This document shows, piece by piece, positions 1 through 12,699 of a stretch of DNA of 64,000 nt. The notes beneath the pieces are model-generated. The model ran no database searches, was not told the DNA's origin, and saw nothing but the letters and a program-made list of their open reading frames with translations. The translations under genes and the position numbers were made by a program. The DNA comes from Echinarachnius parma (lineage: Eukaryota > Echinodermata > Echinoidea > Clypeasteroida > Echinarachniidae). The stretch covers positions 1 through 64,000 of the forward strand of contig JBAMJV010008346.1 in assembly GCA_037951105.1 (NCBI GenBank), read 5' to 3'. Each line of letters begins with the position of its first letter. Position 1 is the stretch's first letter.

Positions 1-560
1 TGTCTGTGTCTCGAGTGAATTAGCGGTGATTTTCTTCATATTCTTCTTCTTTCTTTCACTCCCATGGCACTGGCGTCGCAATCCGAGAGGCGGCCAGGGT
101 TGAGGTGAATATCATCCAGTTTCCGGCTATCTCTTTTCCCCTTTTCATCTACTCTCGTCTTATTTTCCCCCTCCGTATTTCAATTCGGATGCATTGCGAT
201 TAGGAGCCTAGGGCTAGGGATAGGTTAATGAGGCGAAGCGTCGCGCGCGCGCGCTGCGCCTTCACACCTCCGCGTGATTACAGATTGGCCTCTTTAAACC
301 GTCGCGGATTGGTCCCTCTAGGCTCCCATTACCAGGCGCGTGTTCAAAACTCATTACCGTTTCATCCCCACACATCATCATCATCATCATGCGTCGCGTC
401 GTGGAGAGAAGCCCTAATTAGGTCTACGATATGGGAAGCGCGATGGTTTGGAAATGGAAGCGAGTCTATAATGATGATAATGACCCTAAAACACCCGATC
501 AGTCGGGCGCGGTAAATGATATCTCTGCATGTGATTGGGATATTGAGACGTCGCTGCCAA
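1..560. promoter_or_regulatory. CpG-rich left-edge segment, candidate regulatory element
   Basis: Locally GC- and CpG-rich, especially 225-350 (GCGTCGCGCGCGCGCGCTGC and CGTCGCGGATTGGTCCC). Homeodomain-like ATTA cores and an ATTGG box are present. A 95-codon frame starts at 228 with ATG but shows no domain. Conservation cannot be judged from one sequence. Confidence 0.3.
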
Positions 561-642
561 TACGAAAATAATTCGAAAGACATTATTTACGCTATATTAG
601 AAGGCTGCTACAGTCTGGAAATAATCACACCACCTACCCCCA

Positions 643-835
643 CCCCCCCCCCCCCCCCCCCGTACCACCCTTTCCATATGATGAAGATCCCACGATGCAG
701 CATCTGATGGATAATGATAATATCCGAGTCAAAGAAGAAACTTGCTGCAGGCGATGAGATGAATTCAATTTAACACTATTCGGCGGGCATCTTTCAGATA
801 TTCGGTGGTTCAAACACACCCCACCCCCCCCCCCC
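643..835. repeat. Pair of poly-C tracts
   Basis: C runs at 643-661 (19) and 824-835 (12), each preceded by CACCCC- or CACACC-type sequence, about 160 bp apart in the same orientation. The minus strand carries the matching G runs. Confidence 0.95.
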
Positions 836-1369
836 TTTCTTAACAAACCAATGTCTCTACCCCTGCCTCCCACTGGTAAACCCAGATAATTATGTTAACT
901 ACAGTCTCACGACAGTGATGAACAAAAGCTAGAATCAGAAGTAATTGCCGATAGCATTTGGAATCAAAGATGGAGTGCGTTTGACCGCCGATCTTACCAA
1001 CATCTGTTTTGATGACAGTTCCACAATATACATTATTTTCCCCTCACTGGAAATTAACGCATGGTCAGAGGCAAAATAATAATGGCTAACAAATTTTTTT
1101 GAAATAATTAAACACCATTAATTTTAATAAGCAGAAGTTTTGTAAATGAACTTAAAATATGATTAGCCTTATGTTACTCAATAAAAGTAGAAATTCCAAA
1201 ATCATAATAGTGATCTAATGAAAGAAACGAACTACATTAGTATTGGTTTTGTGGCTATAAGGGTAGTCAAGCGTAAAGAGATATGTTTCCTATAACTTCT
1301 TTTTTGTTTGCGCTATGCACAAATTGATTGTACTACTCGTACAATCGTGCAATCACGATGTTGAAGAGA

Positions 1370-1391
1370 ACATGTTGCTCGAGCAACATGT
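1370..1391. repeat. 22-bp perfect palindrome
   Basis: ACATGTTGCTC is followed directly by its reverse complement GAGCAACATGT. This is longer than chance would favour at any given site but expected occasionally in 64 kb of AT-rich DNA. Confidence 0.9.
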
Positions 1392-2432
1392 ATAATCTCC
1401 AGGAATACTGGTGGAATATCAACATAGTTATATTTGTATAATCCTTGATAATTCAACCTATGAATATTGGTCATTATCGAAGAAAAGTATGTAAAAGGCG
1501 AGCTCTAATTTCACTGAACCTGACGGAATCGATATCATGGATACACATGAGAAGGACTAACAGTTATCAAAAACCCACCGTATGGTATATGAGCACTAGG
1601 CATGAGAGGGTGATCACTCTCATTGATAGTCCTCACTAATATTATTATACTTTCACATTGATTTAAATCCAACCAAAACAATCACACACACAACTAAAAG
1701 AACCACTACTCTTTATTGTCATTAAAGATGCGGGCAGAATCAATTCAGAAGAGGGGCGAGGAGAGGTGCACTTTCTCGTAGGAGCGGGCATCCTATAACG
1801 ACAATATTCTCATACTCATCTCGAATTCAAGAAACACAAAATATCACAAACTGTTTAGTGTAAGCTAATCTTGTTTTCGATTGATACAAATAATCAGGAA
1901 AAGGTGTCAGGGAGAATTCTAACTGGAAATTATGATGCAAGGGTGTGTGATCACATTACATTTTTGTAATAAATCACGACTACTTTCTTTCTCATAATTA
2001 TTCTTGCCGCGAGGGATCTATATCATCTAATGCAAATTTAACAAATAATTCATCGGCTTAATTGGTTCACCATAATCCCACCCAAGAGGGCTTGCAATCA
2101 AAATCCGTCATTTGTTAAAGAAAAAATGCAGAATAATTCCGTCTGTTATTCAAAACGCATTTGGGAAGTTACGTCTCGATTTAGCTACCCCCACACCCCC
2201 ATCCCAATGCGATCATAATTCAAGACGGTTGTGACAATAATGTTCTCAGAACAAAGATCGTGAATTGCACGTATGTAATTGTTAGACAATTTGATGAGTA
2301 AACTTCGCTTCATCATTATCTAAGTTATTATTTTTTAAATATTTTGGTTGTTCATTTTAATTACCCATTACTTATCTGGCTTGATATTTAAACGTAATGT
2401 AATAACCAGATGTATCTGAAAAAAGGAAACAC

Positions 2433-2485
2433 TTTTGATTTGATTTGTTTTGGTTTGGTTTATTTATTTTCCACTTTGAAACAGT
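2433..2485 (-). mobile_element. Possible retroelement 3' tail
   Basis: TTTTGATTTGATTTG followed by TTTTGGTTTGG and TTTATTTATTTTCCA resembles the tail at 38208-38290. On this evidence it could equally be a simple repeat. Confidence 0.3.
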
Positions 2486-3047
2486 CCGTCTGCTCGTATT
2501 CGTGTTTTAAAACATATAATTACGTTTAAATTATAGTTTATTCTGTATTCTTTAATATTAATAAATTCATGAACTGTTTATTATTTATTTTATTCAAAGC
2601 CTGAACATGCTAAAATAGTTTAGTTATATTATATGTGCATCTTTACGCATACGGCAAGCATAAACACTATTTTACATGCAAAATTAAGTATACGACAGAA
2701 CAATTAAGTCATACTTATTGTTTTAATTTTATTTTAGTGCTAAATTCTCCGGAAGAAGATGTCTTTATCAGTGATGATAATACACACACTAACTATCCTG
2801 TTATTATTTTAGCTCACCATAATTACGGCGGTAAAAAGGGCTCACTATAGCGCATCATTACTCTAGCAGACGGCGCTTAACTCGGGGCGGTGAGAACTAA
2901 GCACCACTTTGTTTATTCGATATCATCATATCAAAGTAAACATCACTATATCTGTCAAAGCGATATGATACTTCCATCACAGTATGGGAGTAAAATCAAC
3001 GATAAGTGATTGGTTAAGCAAACCTTAATTCTATATTTTGTCGCCTG

Positions 3048-3225
3048 AGCGATGAAGCGCGTCCAGCGCGCGTATCCGATCCGCCATCTTTCAATTTTGT
3101 GCGTTGGAGCGTGCGGGCGGCCGTGCGCGCGTGCTTTCTGCGGCGGCCATTACGTTCCTACTTCTCACTTTACCATTTTGTTTTAATCCGCAGCGCGCAT
3201 GATCGCTTTATGGTTTATATCCTGA
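3048..3225. promoter_or_regulatory. CpG island with YY1/PHO-type motifs
   Basis: A sharp CpG-rich island in AT-rich surroundings, containing GCGCGTCCAGCGCGCG, GCCATCTT at 3083-3090 (the YY1 consensus) and GGCGGCCATTA at 3142-3152. YY1/PHO sites mark promoters and Polycomb response elements. Either reading is possible, and no downstream gene was recognised. Confidence 0.4.
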
Positions 3226-3982
3226 GGCGATTAAATCTGGCGGATAATAACAGCTACTTAGGATGGAATATACAAAAGAGGAGGGCTGTTGGACGCACGT
3301 TTATGGGTGTAATGATAAAGGAATGACTAAATAATGGAGCAGACGTGGACTGAATATCGCCTTACATTGATTTATCTTATGTGCTAAAAACTTTTTAAAA
3401 TAGGAATCCAATGAATTTAACAAGTTTTATTAATATGACGTGAACAAAAATGTATAGTCTTAATGATTTTTGAAGACAGGTTATATTTCATGTGTCGTGA
3501 GTGTCCGATATGTGGCTCTGCCCCCGGCAAAACCTTTTTCGAAAGGTCTATGCCCCGGGACAGATTTGAATAAAAACAATTACAAATCGGGCTTATGTCA
3601 TGAAAAATTCGCTAGAGGGGAAAAAGGTCGTTAGTGAAATCGGAGAGACATTTTTTCAAAGATATCCAGTAACTCTGCGTCGCTTTGCATTCATTGAACA
3701 CTGTTGGAGAACTATAAACCAGCTACTTCATGTTTTGTATAATAATTATCCAATAACGGCATTTTGGTACCCGGTAGATCCATCTCTAGTTTGATGGTGC
3801 TAGTTTTTAAAAGTTTTTTTTATTTAGTGTATTTTATAGCTTTTAGTTTTCATGTCCGATTTCCCTCATAGTCCCGTGACAATTTGTACAAACTGTTAAA
3901 TGGATCAATTGTAAGTTTTGTATCTTATAAATATTCAAAATAGGTATACGAACCCAACTATAAGTAATGTAAAACTTGTTTG

Positions 3983-3983
<1 letters not shown>

Positions 3984-4024
<41 letters not shown>
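3984..4024. repeat. GT dinucleotide microsatellite
   Basis: An uninterrupted (TG)n run of about 20 units. The Cys-Val frames across it are repeat translations. Confidence 0.98.
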
Positions 4025-4026
<2 letters not shown>

Positions 4027-5640
4027 GTGTACGCTCAATTGCATGGGGATCCATATTTTGTATGATTGTACGATTCGAAACTTGGACAAAACAAATACAG
4101 TAACTCAGAAAATAAAGAGAGGCCCCGAAAGGTCGTACGGAGTGAAGTATGAGGACCGAACCTGCAGGATTGGAGGAGGCAGATTAATCAGTAAAGTATA
4201 TTATCTAGAAAATCAACTTCTTAGTGCTCTCCGAGGACTGTAAGTTGGTCTGCATGTTTACTTTATGCTTAATTTGATTTATTTCCAACCATCTTGCCAA
4301 ATAATTCCCCAGTGTCAGTGCGGCACATGATAATGCTTTGCAAAGGTTCCTGTCAGCAAAGAACAAAAGACATATTAAGTTTATTATCATTCAGGATACA
4401 TTTCCAGTTCTGAAACCCGAACAAATGAATTGCGTAACAATACAAAATCAAGGAGATGTGATGAATCCAAGTCACTTGGCTTGAGAAAGTCTCCAGTTGG
4501 GGACGAAAGCTCGTCAGTCAATAATTGAAGGTTAGTAGAAGCTGTATTTTATGTATATGAATTGCGTAATGTTATTGTTGCATCATAGAAAACAACTTTC
4601 AAAACCAATATTATCAATTTAAAGCAAACGATGGTGAGAAAAGGGAGTTACTTCAAGTATTCAGTTTTGAGTTATCACTATAATATTAGAGCAGATAATT
4701 ATTTAACCACCACACATGTTGGGATATATATCCCACTTACTAATATATTTTCTGCTTATTTCATATTTCAAGAAATAAAGCTTTCAGTGTCATTTGTGTA
4801 TTTGATTCACTGTTCTACGTGTATTAAAGATGGTTATCATGATAATGATTATTAGTTTTGAGATAATCTTAACTCGTTATCGTTATCGACTCGCTAAATG
4901 AAATCAGCCCTATCTGCAATAATAATTAACCCAAAACCTACAGTGATAATTATCAATGGTTTGATTCTTGACTCGACGCGTTGTAAGAAATCCAATCCAC
5001 TGGGACTAATGTTTGGCGTAGAGTGACTATTTAGGACGTGATGATGAATATGACACGTTAATGGCAAGTTGGATGCGCGCAGCGGAGTGTAGCGGCCATT
5101 AACATCGGGAATCAGGGGGGTAGAGCCCCGGTATAGAGTCCTGGTAGAGCCCCCGAAGGGTGTTTAGGATCTACCCTCTCCATCTGCCCAACTTTCGCGC
5201 TCATTTCATTACCCATTGTGACCCAGCTTTGCTTATGGATAACCACAGATCATTACCGATAGAGAAACAAAATGAATGTTAACTACCAAAACAAATTACC
5301 CTCTCATTTGATTTCGATAAAAACATGATCATCATTCTGTTTTTTGTGATATGTAATTGTTAAAAGTACCATATTGAGTGTTTAATGACGCTTCAAGGTA
5401 CATTACCCCTGCAAAATAGTATAGCATTAGCACATAATGAGTGACAAATCATTGTTTTAGAATGAAGTAGACATTTCCAAAAACGGCAAATGCTATTGAG
5501 ATGTAATATTGATAATAGTTTACTTGCCATTCTTCTTTATAATGAACCATTTGATATTTTACCACGCATTATTATAGTAAACATGAGAGAAAACAGTTGT
5601 GGTCTTTTCCATAAGAAGACAGTAGAAATGTTGTGCATGT
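4025..5640. other. No gene recognised
   Basis: AT-rich apart from a short GC-rich patch at 5080-5170 (repeated GTAGAGCCCC phrases). Frames are short and lack domains. Confidence 0.6.
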
Positions 5641-5651
5641 GTGTATGTAGA

Positions 5652-5666
5652 TGTGTGCGTGTGTGT

Positions 5667-5697
<31 letters not shown>
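5652..5697. repeat. GT microsatellite fused to a poly-G tract
   Basis: A (GT)n run to 5680 passes directly into about 17 G. The hairpin MITE begins 53 bp later. Confidence 0.97.
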
Positions 5698-5750
5698 TGG
5701 TGGTAGAAACACCGTGCACCTACGTACCACTCTTTTTCTCGCTTTTTCTA

Positions 5751-6036
5751 CACTCTAAAGAATAACTAGTCAAAATGATCCGGAAAATCTAGTCAAATAC
5801 ATTGATGTTTTAATTCAATATTGTCTTTTTATACAGAAATTTAATATAAAATTATACTCAATAGCGTTTTCACGTTATTGAGTATAATTTAAATATATTT
5901 TTCTGTATACAAAGGTAATATAAAATTAGAACATCAATGTATTTGACTAGATTTTCCGGATCATTTTGACTAGAAATAGTGCAGGTGCCCGGCTGAATAG
6001 GTTTCTGGTCATTTTGACTAGTTATTTTTTAGAGTG
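5751..6036. mobile_element. Hairpin MITE with CACTCTAAA ends
   Basis: The outer TIRs CACTCTAAAGAATAACTAG (5751) and CACTCTAAAAAATAACTAG (inverted from 6036) agree with one change over 28 bp. Inside, 5765-5811 pairs almost perfectly with 5929-5973 (core GATCCGGAAAATCTAGTCAA). The centre also pairs through ATTATACTCAATA/TATTGAGTATAAT, so nearly the whole 286 bp folds into one long hairpin. The target duplication is unclear. Confidence 0.82.
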
Positions 6037-6039
6037 ATA

Positions 6040-6430
6040 TACATGTTCTATTATAGGTTCTTCTACTTCTCTTCCTAGCTTATATATTACCCGTTCCTTC
6101 CTTCCCTCCTCTCTTTTATACCGGCCTATATTTTTTCTTTATGTTTATTATGTTACACCTTCCTTCTCTTTCTTTCTCGCTATTCAATTTTCTTTAGTAC
6201 ATTTTATCTTTAGTTTTGATTTATTTTCTCTCTATCTTTATCTTAAACGTTTTGTGTTTTCCTTTCTCTTTTCTTAAATATTTATGTTTCTCTCTCCCTT
6301 TCTCTCTGTCTATTTCGTTATAACTTATGTTCTTTTATTTTATGTTAAAAATACTTCGTCTTCCCTTTCTCTTATCTGACCTTTATTTTATACCTCTCTC
6401 CATCTATTTTCCTTTGTGTTTTGTGTTTTT
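6040..6430. repeat. Pyrimidine-rich (T/C) low-complexity stretch
   Basis: About 390 bp dominated by TTCTC and TTTCTTT phrases on the plus strand. No gene is recognisable. Confidence 0.8.
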
Positions 6431-6649
6431 TGTTTGACTCTTCTCATGTTTCTTGGCCCTGTCTGCCTCTCCATCCCCCTCTCCCGAGGCGGGAAGACAG
6501 GAAGTAAGGTGTCAAGAACAATCTTCAAGAAATAATCGAGATGATATTCGGCGGAAACATAGCAATTTTTTTGCTTTGACAAAATAATACGCATGAGGGG
6601 GAAAATATACAACGTGCAAAGTCACGATCACGTCTCGATGTTCGTTGTC

Positions 6650-6712
6650 CCCCACCCGACCCCCTCCCCCACCCCTACCCCTCCTCCACCCCTACCCTCC
6701 CCCAAAAGAGAC
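6650..6712. repeat. C-rich tract with spaced C runs
   Basis: Repeated CCCC/CCCCC blocks separated by one to three bases (CCCCCTCCCCCACCCCTACC). The minus strand satisfies the spacing for G-quadruplex formation. Confidence 0.8.
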
Positions 6713-7560
6713 TCTCTCATTTTCACACTATCTTTAACTCTCACATCAACAAATTCCATTGCGTTGAACTGTTGAATGGGAAATGACAAATATTTTATTA
6801 TACATCTGAGGGATCATTCTTGGAGCACCAGGGGTACAACTTTGATACCAGGGGTGCAGCTATTACACCCATCTATACACCTGTTCCCTAGGTAACGCAG
6901 TCACAATCCCCTATGAGATAGCACATCAATGCAACATGGCTATAGTATTAAACTATTTCGATATAATTATTTCCAAACCACATTTTTTTTTCTCGAAAGG
7001 TTGGGGCCCATACATATTTAGTTTGATTTGTGTTTGATTATCATTTATCATTCGGTTTGGCAGTCCGCTAGAATATGTTACCGTTTGTTTACCCAATGTG
7101 TTGAATACAATCAAAAGGAAAGATCTATATTCTAGGAACTTCACTGGGAACAAGAAGACAAGTTGCACCTCATAAAGGGAATAGAGTCATACATGTACCT
7201 AGGTCCATTCAGGGTTCAGTGAGTCCTTCTGCATGTTCAGAAATAATGATAATATTTTGTAGGTACTTGTTAAACATCCATGATGATATACATGAGTCGC
7301 ACATCCTACTCAAGTTTTTGCACACGTTAATGTCATATAAACTGTCATATTAATGACAGTTTAATACTCAGAGCTATATCGGTCACATAATTTTATAATC
7401 ATGTAAATATTGTCGATTTGCTTTCAAAGCCTGATGTGTTTCATATTCATACCCATCTCGTTTTGATCATTGCGCGAAAAAACAACAACAATGTTTAATC
7501 GGTGAACCTTTCCACCCGCCAACACCTAGATCTGTCCCATATAATTATTTCCAGAACGTA

Positions 7561-7823
7561 AAAGAGACGGCAGGTGTAGACGCCAAAAACGAAAGTATTG
7601 TCAGTTTGTTGATAATTTCTAATCCGTTGTTTTAGTCTGATACATTGTGACAGAACGTTCCTTTACCTTTCTAAAGGACAGAACAAGCAGACGCAAAGCG
7701 CAAATAAAACGTCACTTTGTGTATAACTCGTAATTTGTTGTTTTAGCGTGATACATAGTGACACGACCGTCTACCTGTGTAAAGGGCGAAACAGGTAGAG
7801 TCACGGCGCGCCAATAACTGTCA
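7561..7823. repeat. Degenerate tandem repeat, about 111-bp period
   Basis: GTTGTTTTAG(T/C)(C/G)TGATACAT, at 7626 and 7737, marks two units, and the segment upstream of 7626 matches the tail of each unit (ACGCCAAAAACG, GCGCAAATAAAAC, GCGCGCCAATAAC). The array abuts family A copy 3. Confidence 0.65.
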
Positions 7824-7871
7824 CCATCATGAAAACTTCCTCATTTTTTGATTCGGTAAGACGCAACTTAA

Positions 7872-8301
7872 AGGGATCTAGTAACTTTGTTGAAATGTGC
7901 ACAACTGACGAAGAGTTGATAGAGTATTTATTTATGCGATCTGATATATCCACTGAGCGGTGTGTGATAATATTATAGTTACTCTATAGAATATAATACC
8001 ATGATTAATTAATGTCATATTGACCGAGTAATGAGCGGAAATGCAAAGTGATACATGTATTTGCTAAATCATTGCACTAACTTTGTACACTGTTGAAATG
8101 CTCCTAGATGGACTTTCAAATACAAACATTTCAATCATACAATTTGTTTTTATAATGACAGAGAAATTCGGAAGACCGATATCTGTTCCAATCTTCAACT
8201 GGTAAAACAATATATACATAGAGGTATGTGAGAACCGCTATGATAGAGTTCTATTAAAAAGTAAGTTGTGCCGATAATGTTGCTATACAGTATAGATCCC
8301 T
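7872..8301. mobile_element. TTAA-bounded MITE, family A copy 3 (older, inverted)
   Basis: Flanked by TTAA at 7868-7871 and 8302-8305. The left end AGGGATCTAGTAACTTTGTT is identical to the inverted right end of copies 1 and 2. Shared internal phrases (ATGCAAAGTGATA, ACTTTGTACAC) run in the opposite orientation. It is 430 bp and clearly more diverged. Confidence 0.75.
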
Positions 8302-8305
8302 TTAA

Positions 8306-9133
8306 AGATTCGTTGGGACGCACCTTACATTTTGTTCTCTTTACCTGTGTTTTCCCCCATAGTTACCTGTTGAAAAGGTAAACATCACCAGGTCGTGATC
8401 ATCGCCGGAGGGACATAGGAGGAAAATATTTAATGAAAACCCTACCGAAGTTCCTAACCATTTGGGGGAACTGAGGGGTACCAGTTTGATCAATCACATA
8501 ATATGCCCAGAGTTCGTTTCGCTGCAACTTTTTTTCTTCTTCATCCGTGACTCAAGTATACCAGGTAAAAGTGTGAAACCCTTTGCGAATTTCACCCTGG
8601 TAAATTATTAACTAAAACGCTGTTATATGCAACATGCAGCACGAGTATGCTGTAAAGTGGAACATGATGGTGTTCTTATTGACGGGTGTTATATAATAAT
8701 TATAGCGAACCTGATCAGTATTGTGCCGTAAACGTTAAAAGCGAAATATGCGGATGAATTATACGAGAGCGCAATATATTAGTCTAAAGTAATAAAAACA
8801 AATTTAAGAATGAGGGAAAACATGTCTTCACAAGAGTGCCAAGTGTTTAAGAGCAAGTGAATAATATGACAGAAAAAGATGGATTTCCTAGTTTCCTTGG
8901 TGTTGTTCTGCCCAATTATAAGAATTGAAGTTCCGGTGATCATGGACCAATACTACAGACGATCAAAAAGTTAAGTGCTCTAGTAATAACTTCTAAGGAT
9001 CCAGAAAAATAATAAAGCGACAGACCACTGGAGCCATTGAGGATTCTATTCGATTGCAGAACATGCAAAGGAATAATAAACAGCCGTAAAAGAAAACTGT
9101 TTTCTTTTGGATCATAACAATAGTGACTTGATG
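8306..9133. other. No gene recognised
   Basis: AT-rich sequence between the family A MITE and the long GT tract. No repeat structure or coding signal seen. Confidence 0.55.
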
Positions 9134-9254
9134 GTGGAGGGTGTGTGTTTTTGGACTGTGCGTCTGTGTATATTATGTCAGTGTGCGTTTGAGTGTGTTT
9201 TCGCGTGTTTGTGTGAATGTGTGTGTATGTGTGTGTGTGTGTGCGTGTGTGTGC

Positions 9255-9342
<88 letters not shown>

Positions 9343-9505
9343 ATGCATGTGCGCGTGTTTTGTGTTTATGCGTGCGTGCGTGTATGTGTGCGTGTGCGTG
9401 CGCGTGCGTGTATGTGTGCGTGTATGTGCGTGTGTATGATAATGTGTATGTGTTTATGCGTCTGTGTGTATGCGCATAGTATGTGTTTGTGTATGTGTGA
9501 GTGTT
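9134..9505. repeat. 370-bp GT/GC alternating purine-pyrimidine tract
   Basis: Pure (GT)n at 9259-9341 is flanked on both sides by long imperfect GT tracts with GC, AT and TATG variants. Almost the whole stretch alternates purine and pyrimidine, which favours Z-DNA under supercoiling. The listed Cys-Val and His-Thr frames are its translations. Confidence 0.97.
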
Positions 9506-11799
9506 GAGATTTGTTAAGTATCAAATAACACGTTGTATAGACTTCATGAATATAATTGTACAGTTGGCATAATTGAAAACTCAACCCCAAAATAAGAAAT
9601 CACCAGTACTCTTTATTACCCTTATAATTTAAAATAAATAAATGTGAGACGCTCTCAAAACGGTGAGTGCAAAGTGACAACCTATTCCACGACTGCTTTC
9701 ATATCCCGGCCATCAAAACAAAAACGGAAAAACACGGATTTAGGGGATATAGGGAAGGGGGACACAGAGTACAACGAACAGGGCGACAAATTTTTGTTTT
9801 AAAGCGACGTTTCACCAAATGACCAAAGAGTGAGAGTGAGTGTGAGAAGGACGTTAAGTCGATTTTTGGCTAAATCGAGTTTAAGTATTATTTTATAAGT
9901 CAGAGCCTTCTCTATTTGATGCACCATTTTCAGAATTTTTTTTTAAATTTTTTTTAAAAATATGTATACAAAATTAAAGAGAGCTAATTAGGTTTCCACA
10001 AAGTTCCCAAACTTAAAACATGATTATTTCCACCAAAGCACAAAACGTGACTGAGCGTCCTTCTCGTTCTCAACCGACGCACTGTACTGTTCCTTTCCCT
10101 TTCCTGCTTTCCTGTCTACGAAAAAGAAAAGCGCAGGAAAGACAAAGCAAACTCTGACCGGACATATCGTATCCGCAACGACATCATCATCGATGATTGT
10201 GATTTCTACAGATTTGCGCTGAATTCCATTTCTTTATTTGGCCAATGTCTGGTATATAATCGTTGGCACTTTAATAGCGACGCTTCTCCCATTATCTTGA
10301 TTATTTTGTCTGTGTTCGAAAAACATTATGCCGAAATAGAAAATAATAAATATTCCGAATACCGCGTTTAAATTGAAATTGATAATTGATTCGAGAAAGG
10401 TGAATGTGATGATGACTAGTAAAATATAATTTAAAAAAACTTTAGATGCTAATCTAATTACAGGTGGATAATTAGATATACTCTTTTAAATGAAATAGAA
10501 ACAAAAATGATTATTGTTTGATTTTCTATGTTTTTCAACCACTTTCAAATGTAATATCGAATTATCAATCTGTATACCCCGATTCAATCGTGCTATACCT
10601 CACACAACGAATAGACAGATTGATATCAAGTAATAATTGAATTGTCACCATCTAGTTTTGAATGTCGGAAGGGGAAATGGATCTTTCTGCTATCTCATGC
10701 CAATAATGTGCACTGTAGTATACATATTGTTTGTTACATAGTTCAAGGGAACGAACACCCACGTAACTCTTTGATACGTGAAATATTTTATTTCTATTTT
10801 ATTCTAAGCAACTACCTATTCATCTGCCCTCATAATTATGTCTTTTATGGTTTCATTAGAATTAGAAAAAATGACAATTCTATAATGTAAACTATTTTAT
10901 TGGCTTAACTCGCAATCATTTAAACTTAAAACTTCATCACATTACAAAAATAGTCATTGGTAATAGAAGTAATATATTGATTGTCGACCATGAAACATCG
11001 AAACTTCTGTAGAGAGTTTCCTATCTTGAAAATAGGGGGACGAAAGTCACGAACAGTGAAGGGATGTCCTGGGAAGAAATAATAATGAAATTAAATTTTG
11101 GGCTAAAATCCTGTCTTGGACGAAAGCATTATTGCGTAATACTCGAGTGGTCAGTCAACTATTAAAGAACAGGTTATTACAAAATGAGGACACACGTAAA
11201 ATAAAACCGATTTAAAAGATACCCAAAACTGAAAGGAAATTTGCAACACATGTACATGTAATTCGTTTTTTGGAAAACAAAAGGTAGAAACTATTCAAGT
11301 GCAGGTATGCTCGACGGGCCGCAGGGAACACGTAAAATGGTGATGACGCGCAACCGCCGTGGGTTCACGTACTGTAACGGAAACATTATTCCCTCAGCAA
11401 TGCTCTCAGCGGATCGCATACCCCCCGTGGAATAAAATCGACCATTCCAAAATGATTTCGAATCATCATCATTTTGATCTAGTTATGAAGCGCATGCACG
11501 TGCGAGTATTGTTTTATTATGAATATTATTTTTATCATTATGGCATAATATAAAAAAATAACCTAACATATTATGTTTTGGTTTCTTTATATTGGCACAA
11601 AGCTATACAATTAATGAAGGAACATCAGTGTCTATTCGAGATGACACTTAGTTCATTATTGCCTTGAAACAAAATAATGTAACATGAGTTTATGGCGAAA
11701 AGAAGACACTTAGCAGAAAGAAAATATTATTCATATTAATCTTAGTATTATTGTTCTACCTGACACATACTTTGCGCTAGTTCAAGCGTAATTGTTTAC
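9506..11799. other. No gene recognised
   Basis: AT-rich. A mildly GC-rich patch at 11310-11440 (GGGCCGCAGGGAACACG, CGCAACCGCCGTGGG) is unexplained. Frames are short and lack domains. Confidence 0.55.
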
Positions 11800-12120
11800 C
11801 CTCTTTATCCTGTTATCAGACGCACGCGAGCCCATGATTCAAGTATCGTCTGCGAGGGGTAAGGCAATGAACCCAACAAACTAATTACCCGGGCTCTCCC
11901 GAGAGTCACACGATTCACACCCCCATCATGAGAAAGTAAAACATTCGGACTGTAATGGAATCTCAGTCGCGGATATACGAGAATACTGACGATGACATAA
12001 TTCTTCCTATCTCGCGCCTCCTCATCAGATGCACATCATCACCATCATCATCGCGGCACTGTCTTCGCTATAAAGTTCTCCGAGCCGCCGCAGCTAGCTA
12101 TATCGCATCACCATGATCAC
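11800..12120 (+). promoter_or_regulatory. GC-rich segment with TATA box and short ATG frame
   Basis: TATAAAG at 12069-12075 precedes an ATG at 12113 in good context (CACCATGA). The frame runs 33 codons to TGA at 12212 and begins with a short hydrophobic Leu run (SSSLAGLLLLEVPP). It could be a start exon of a secreted product, a spurious frame, or part of a non-coding element. No convincing splice donor was found. Confidence 0.25.
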
Positions 12121-12308
12121 ATCTTCGTCGCTCGCCGGCTTGTTGTTGCTAGAAGTCCCCCCGAGATTGCCCGGCTGGATCATCTATCAAGCCGGTCCGA
12201 AAAATGGGATATGAAAGTTGGTAATAGTCTCTAAAGGTGTTGACAAACCGGTGTAATGGAAATGTCATTCCTCTTTCTTTCACCTACTTCTAGGGGATTG
12301 TTGGCTGG

Positions 12309-12690
12309 CTAAGCGGAGGGACCCCTCCCCACCTTTCCCAATTTCCTTTTCAATTTTTCCTGACATTCTCCGCCATGTCCGTGGCAGTGTGGAATCAAGA
12401 AAACAATAAAGGGTGTATAGTGCGATAAGATTTAGGTGAGATGTGTTGGTTATGATTGAATACCACAAGAGGGGTGTAATAGTAGTATAAGGGTGGGGTG
12501 GGGGCTAAGCGGATGACTCCCCCCAACCCCCTCTTCAATTTGTTCACACTCTGCGACTGTCTCCGGGACAAGGTGGAATCAGAGTGTGTACATTATATTG
12601 CGATCAGATTTAGGCGAGATGTATTGGTTATGATCGAATACCACAAGCACGAGGGGTGTACTGGTAGGTAAGGATGGGGTGGGGTGGTGG
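12309..12690. repeat. Two-copy tandem duplication, 196-bp period
   Basis: CTAAGCGGA starts each unit (12309 and 12505). Both continue with a CCCC-rich stretch, a GTGGAATCA phrase, AGATTTAGG(T/C)GAGATGT, TTGGTTATGAT(T/C)GAATACC and GAGGGGTGTA, ending in GGTGGGG. Divergence is moderate. No coding function was recognised. Confidence 0.85.
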
Positions 12691-12699
12691 GAAGGGTGA

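Larger units (their letters stand above)
836..3047. other. No gene recognised
   Basis: AT-rich sequence. Apart from the palindrome at 1370-1391 and the tail-like stretch at 2433-2485, I see only short frames without domains. Confidence 0.6.

Noticed and set aside
8940..9507. Long His-Thr and Cys-Val frames on both strands
   Set aside because: They are translations of the GT/CA tract.
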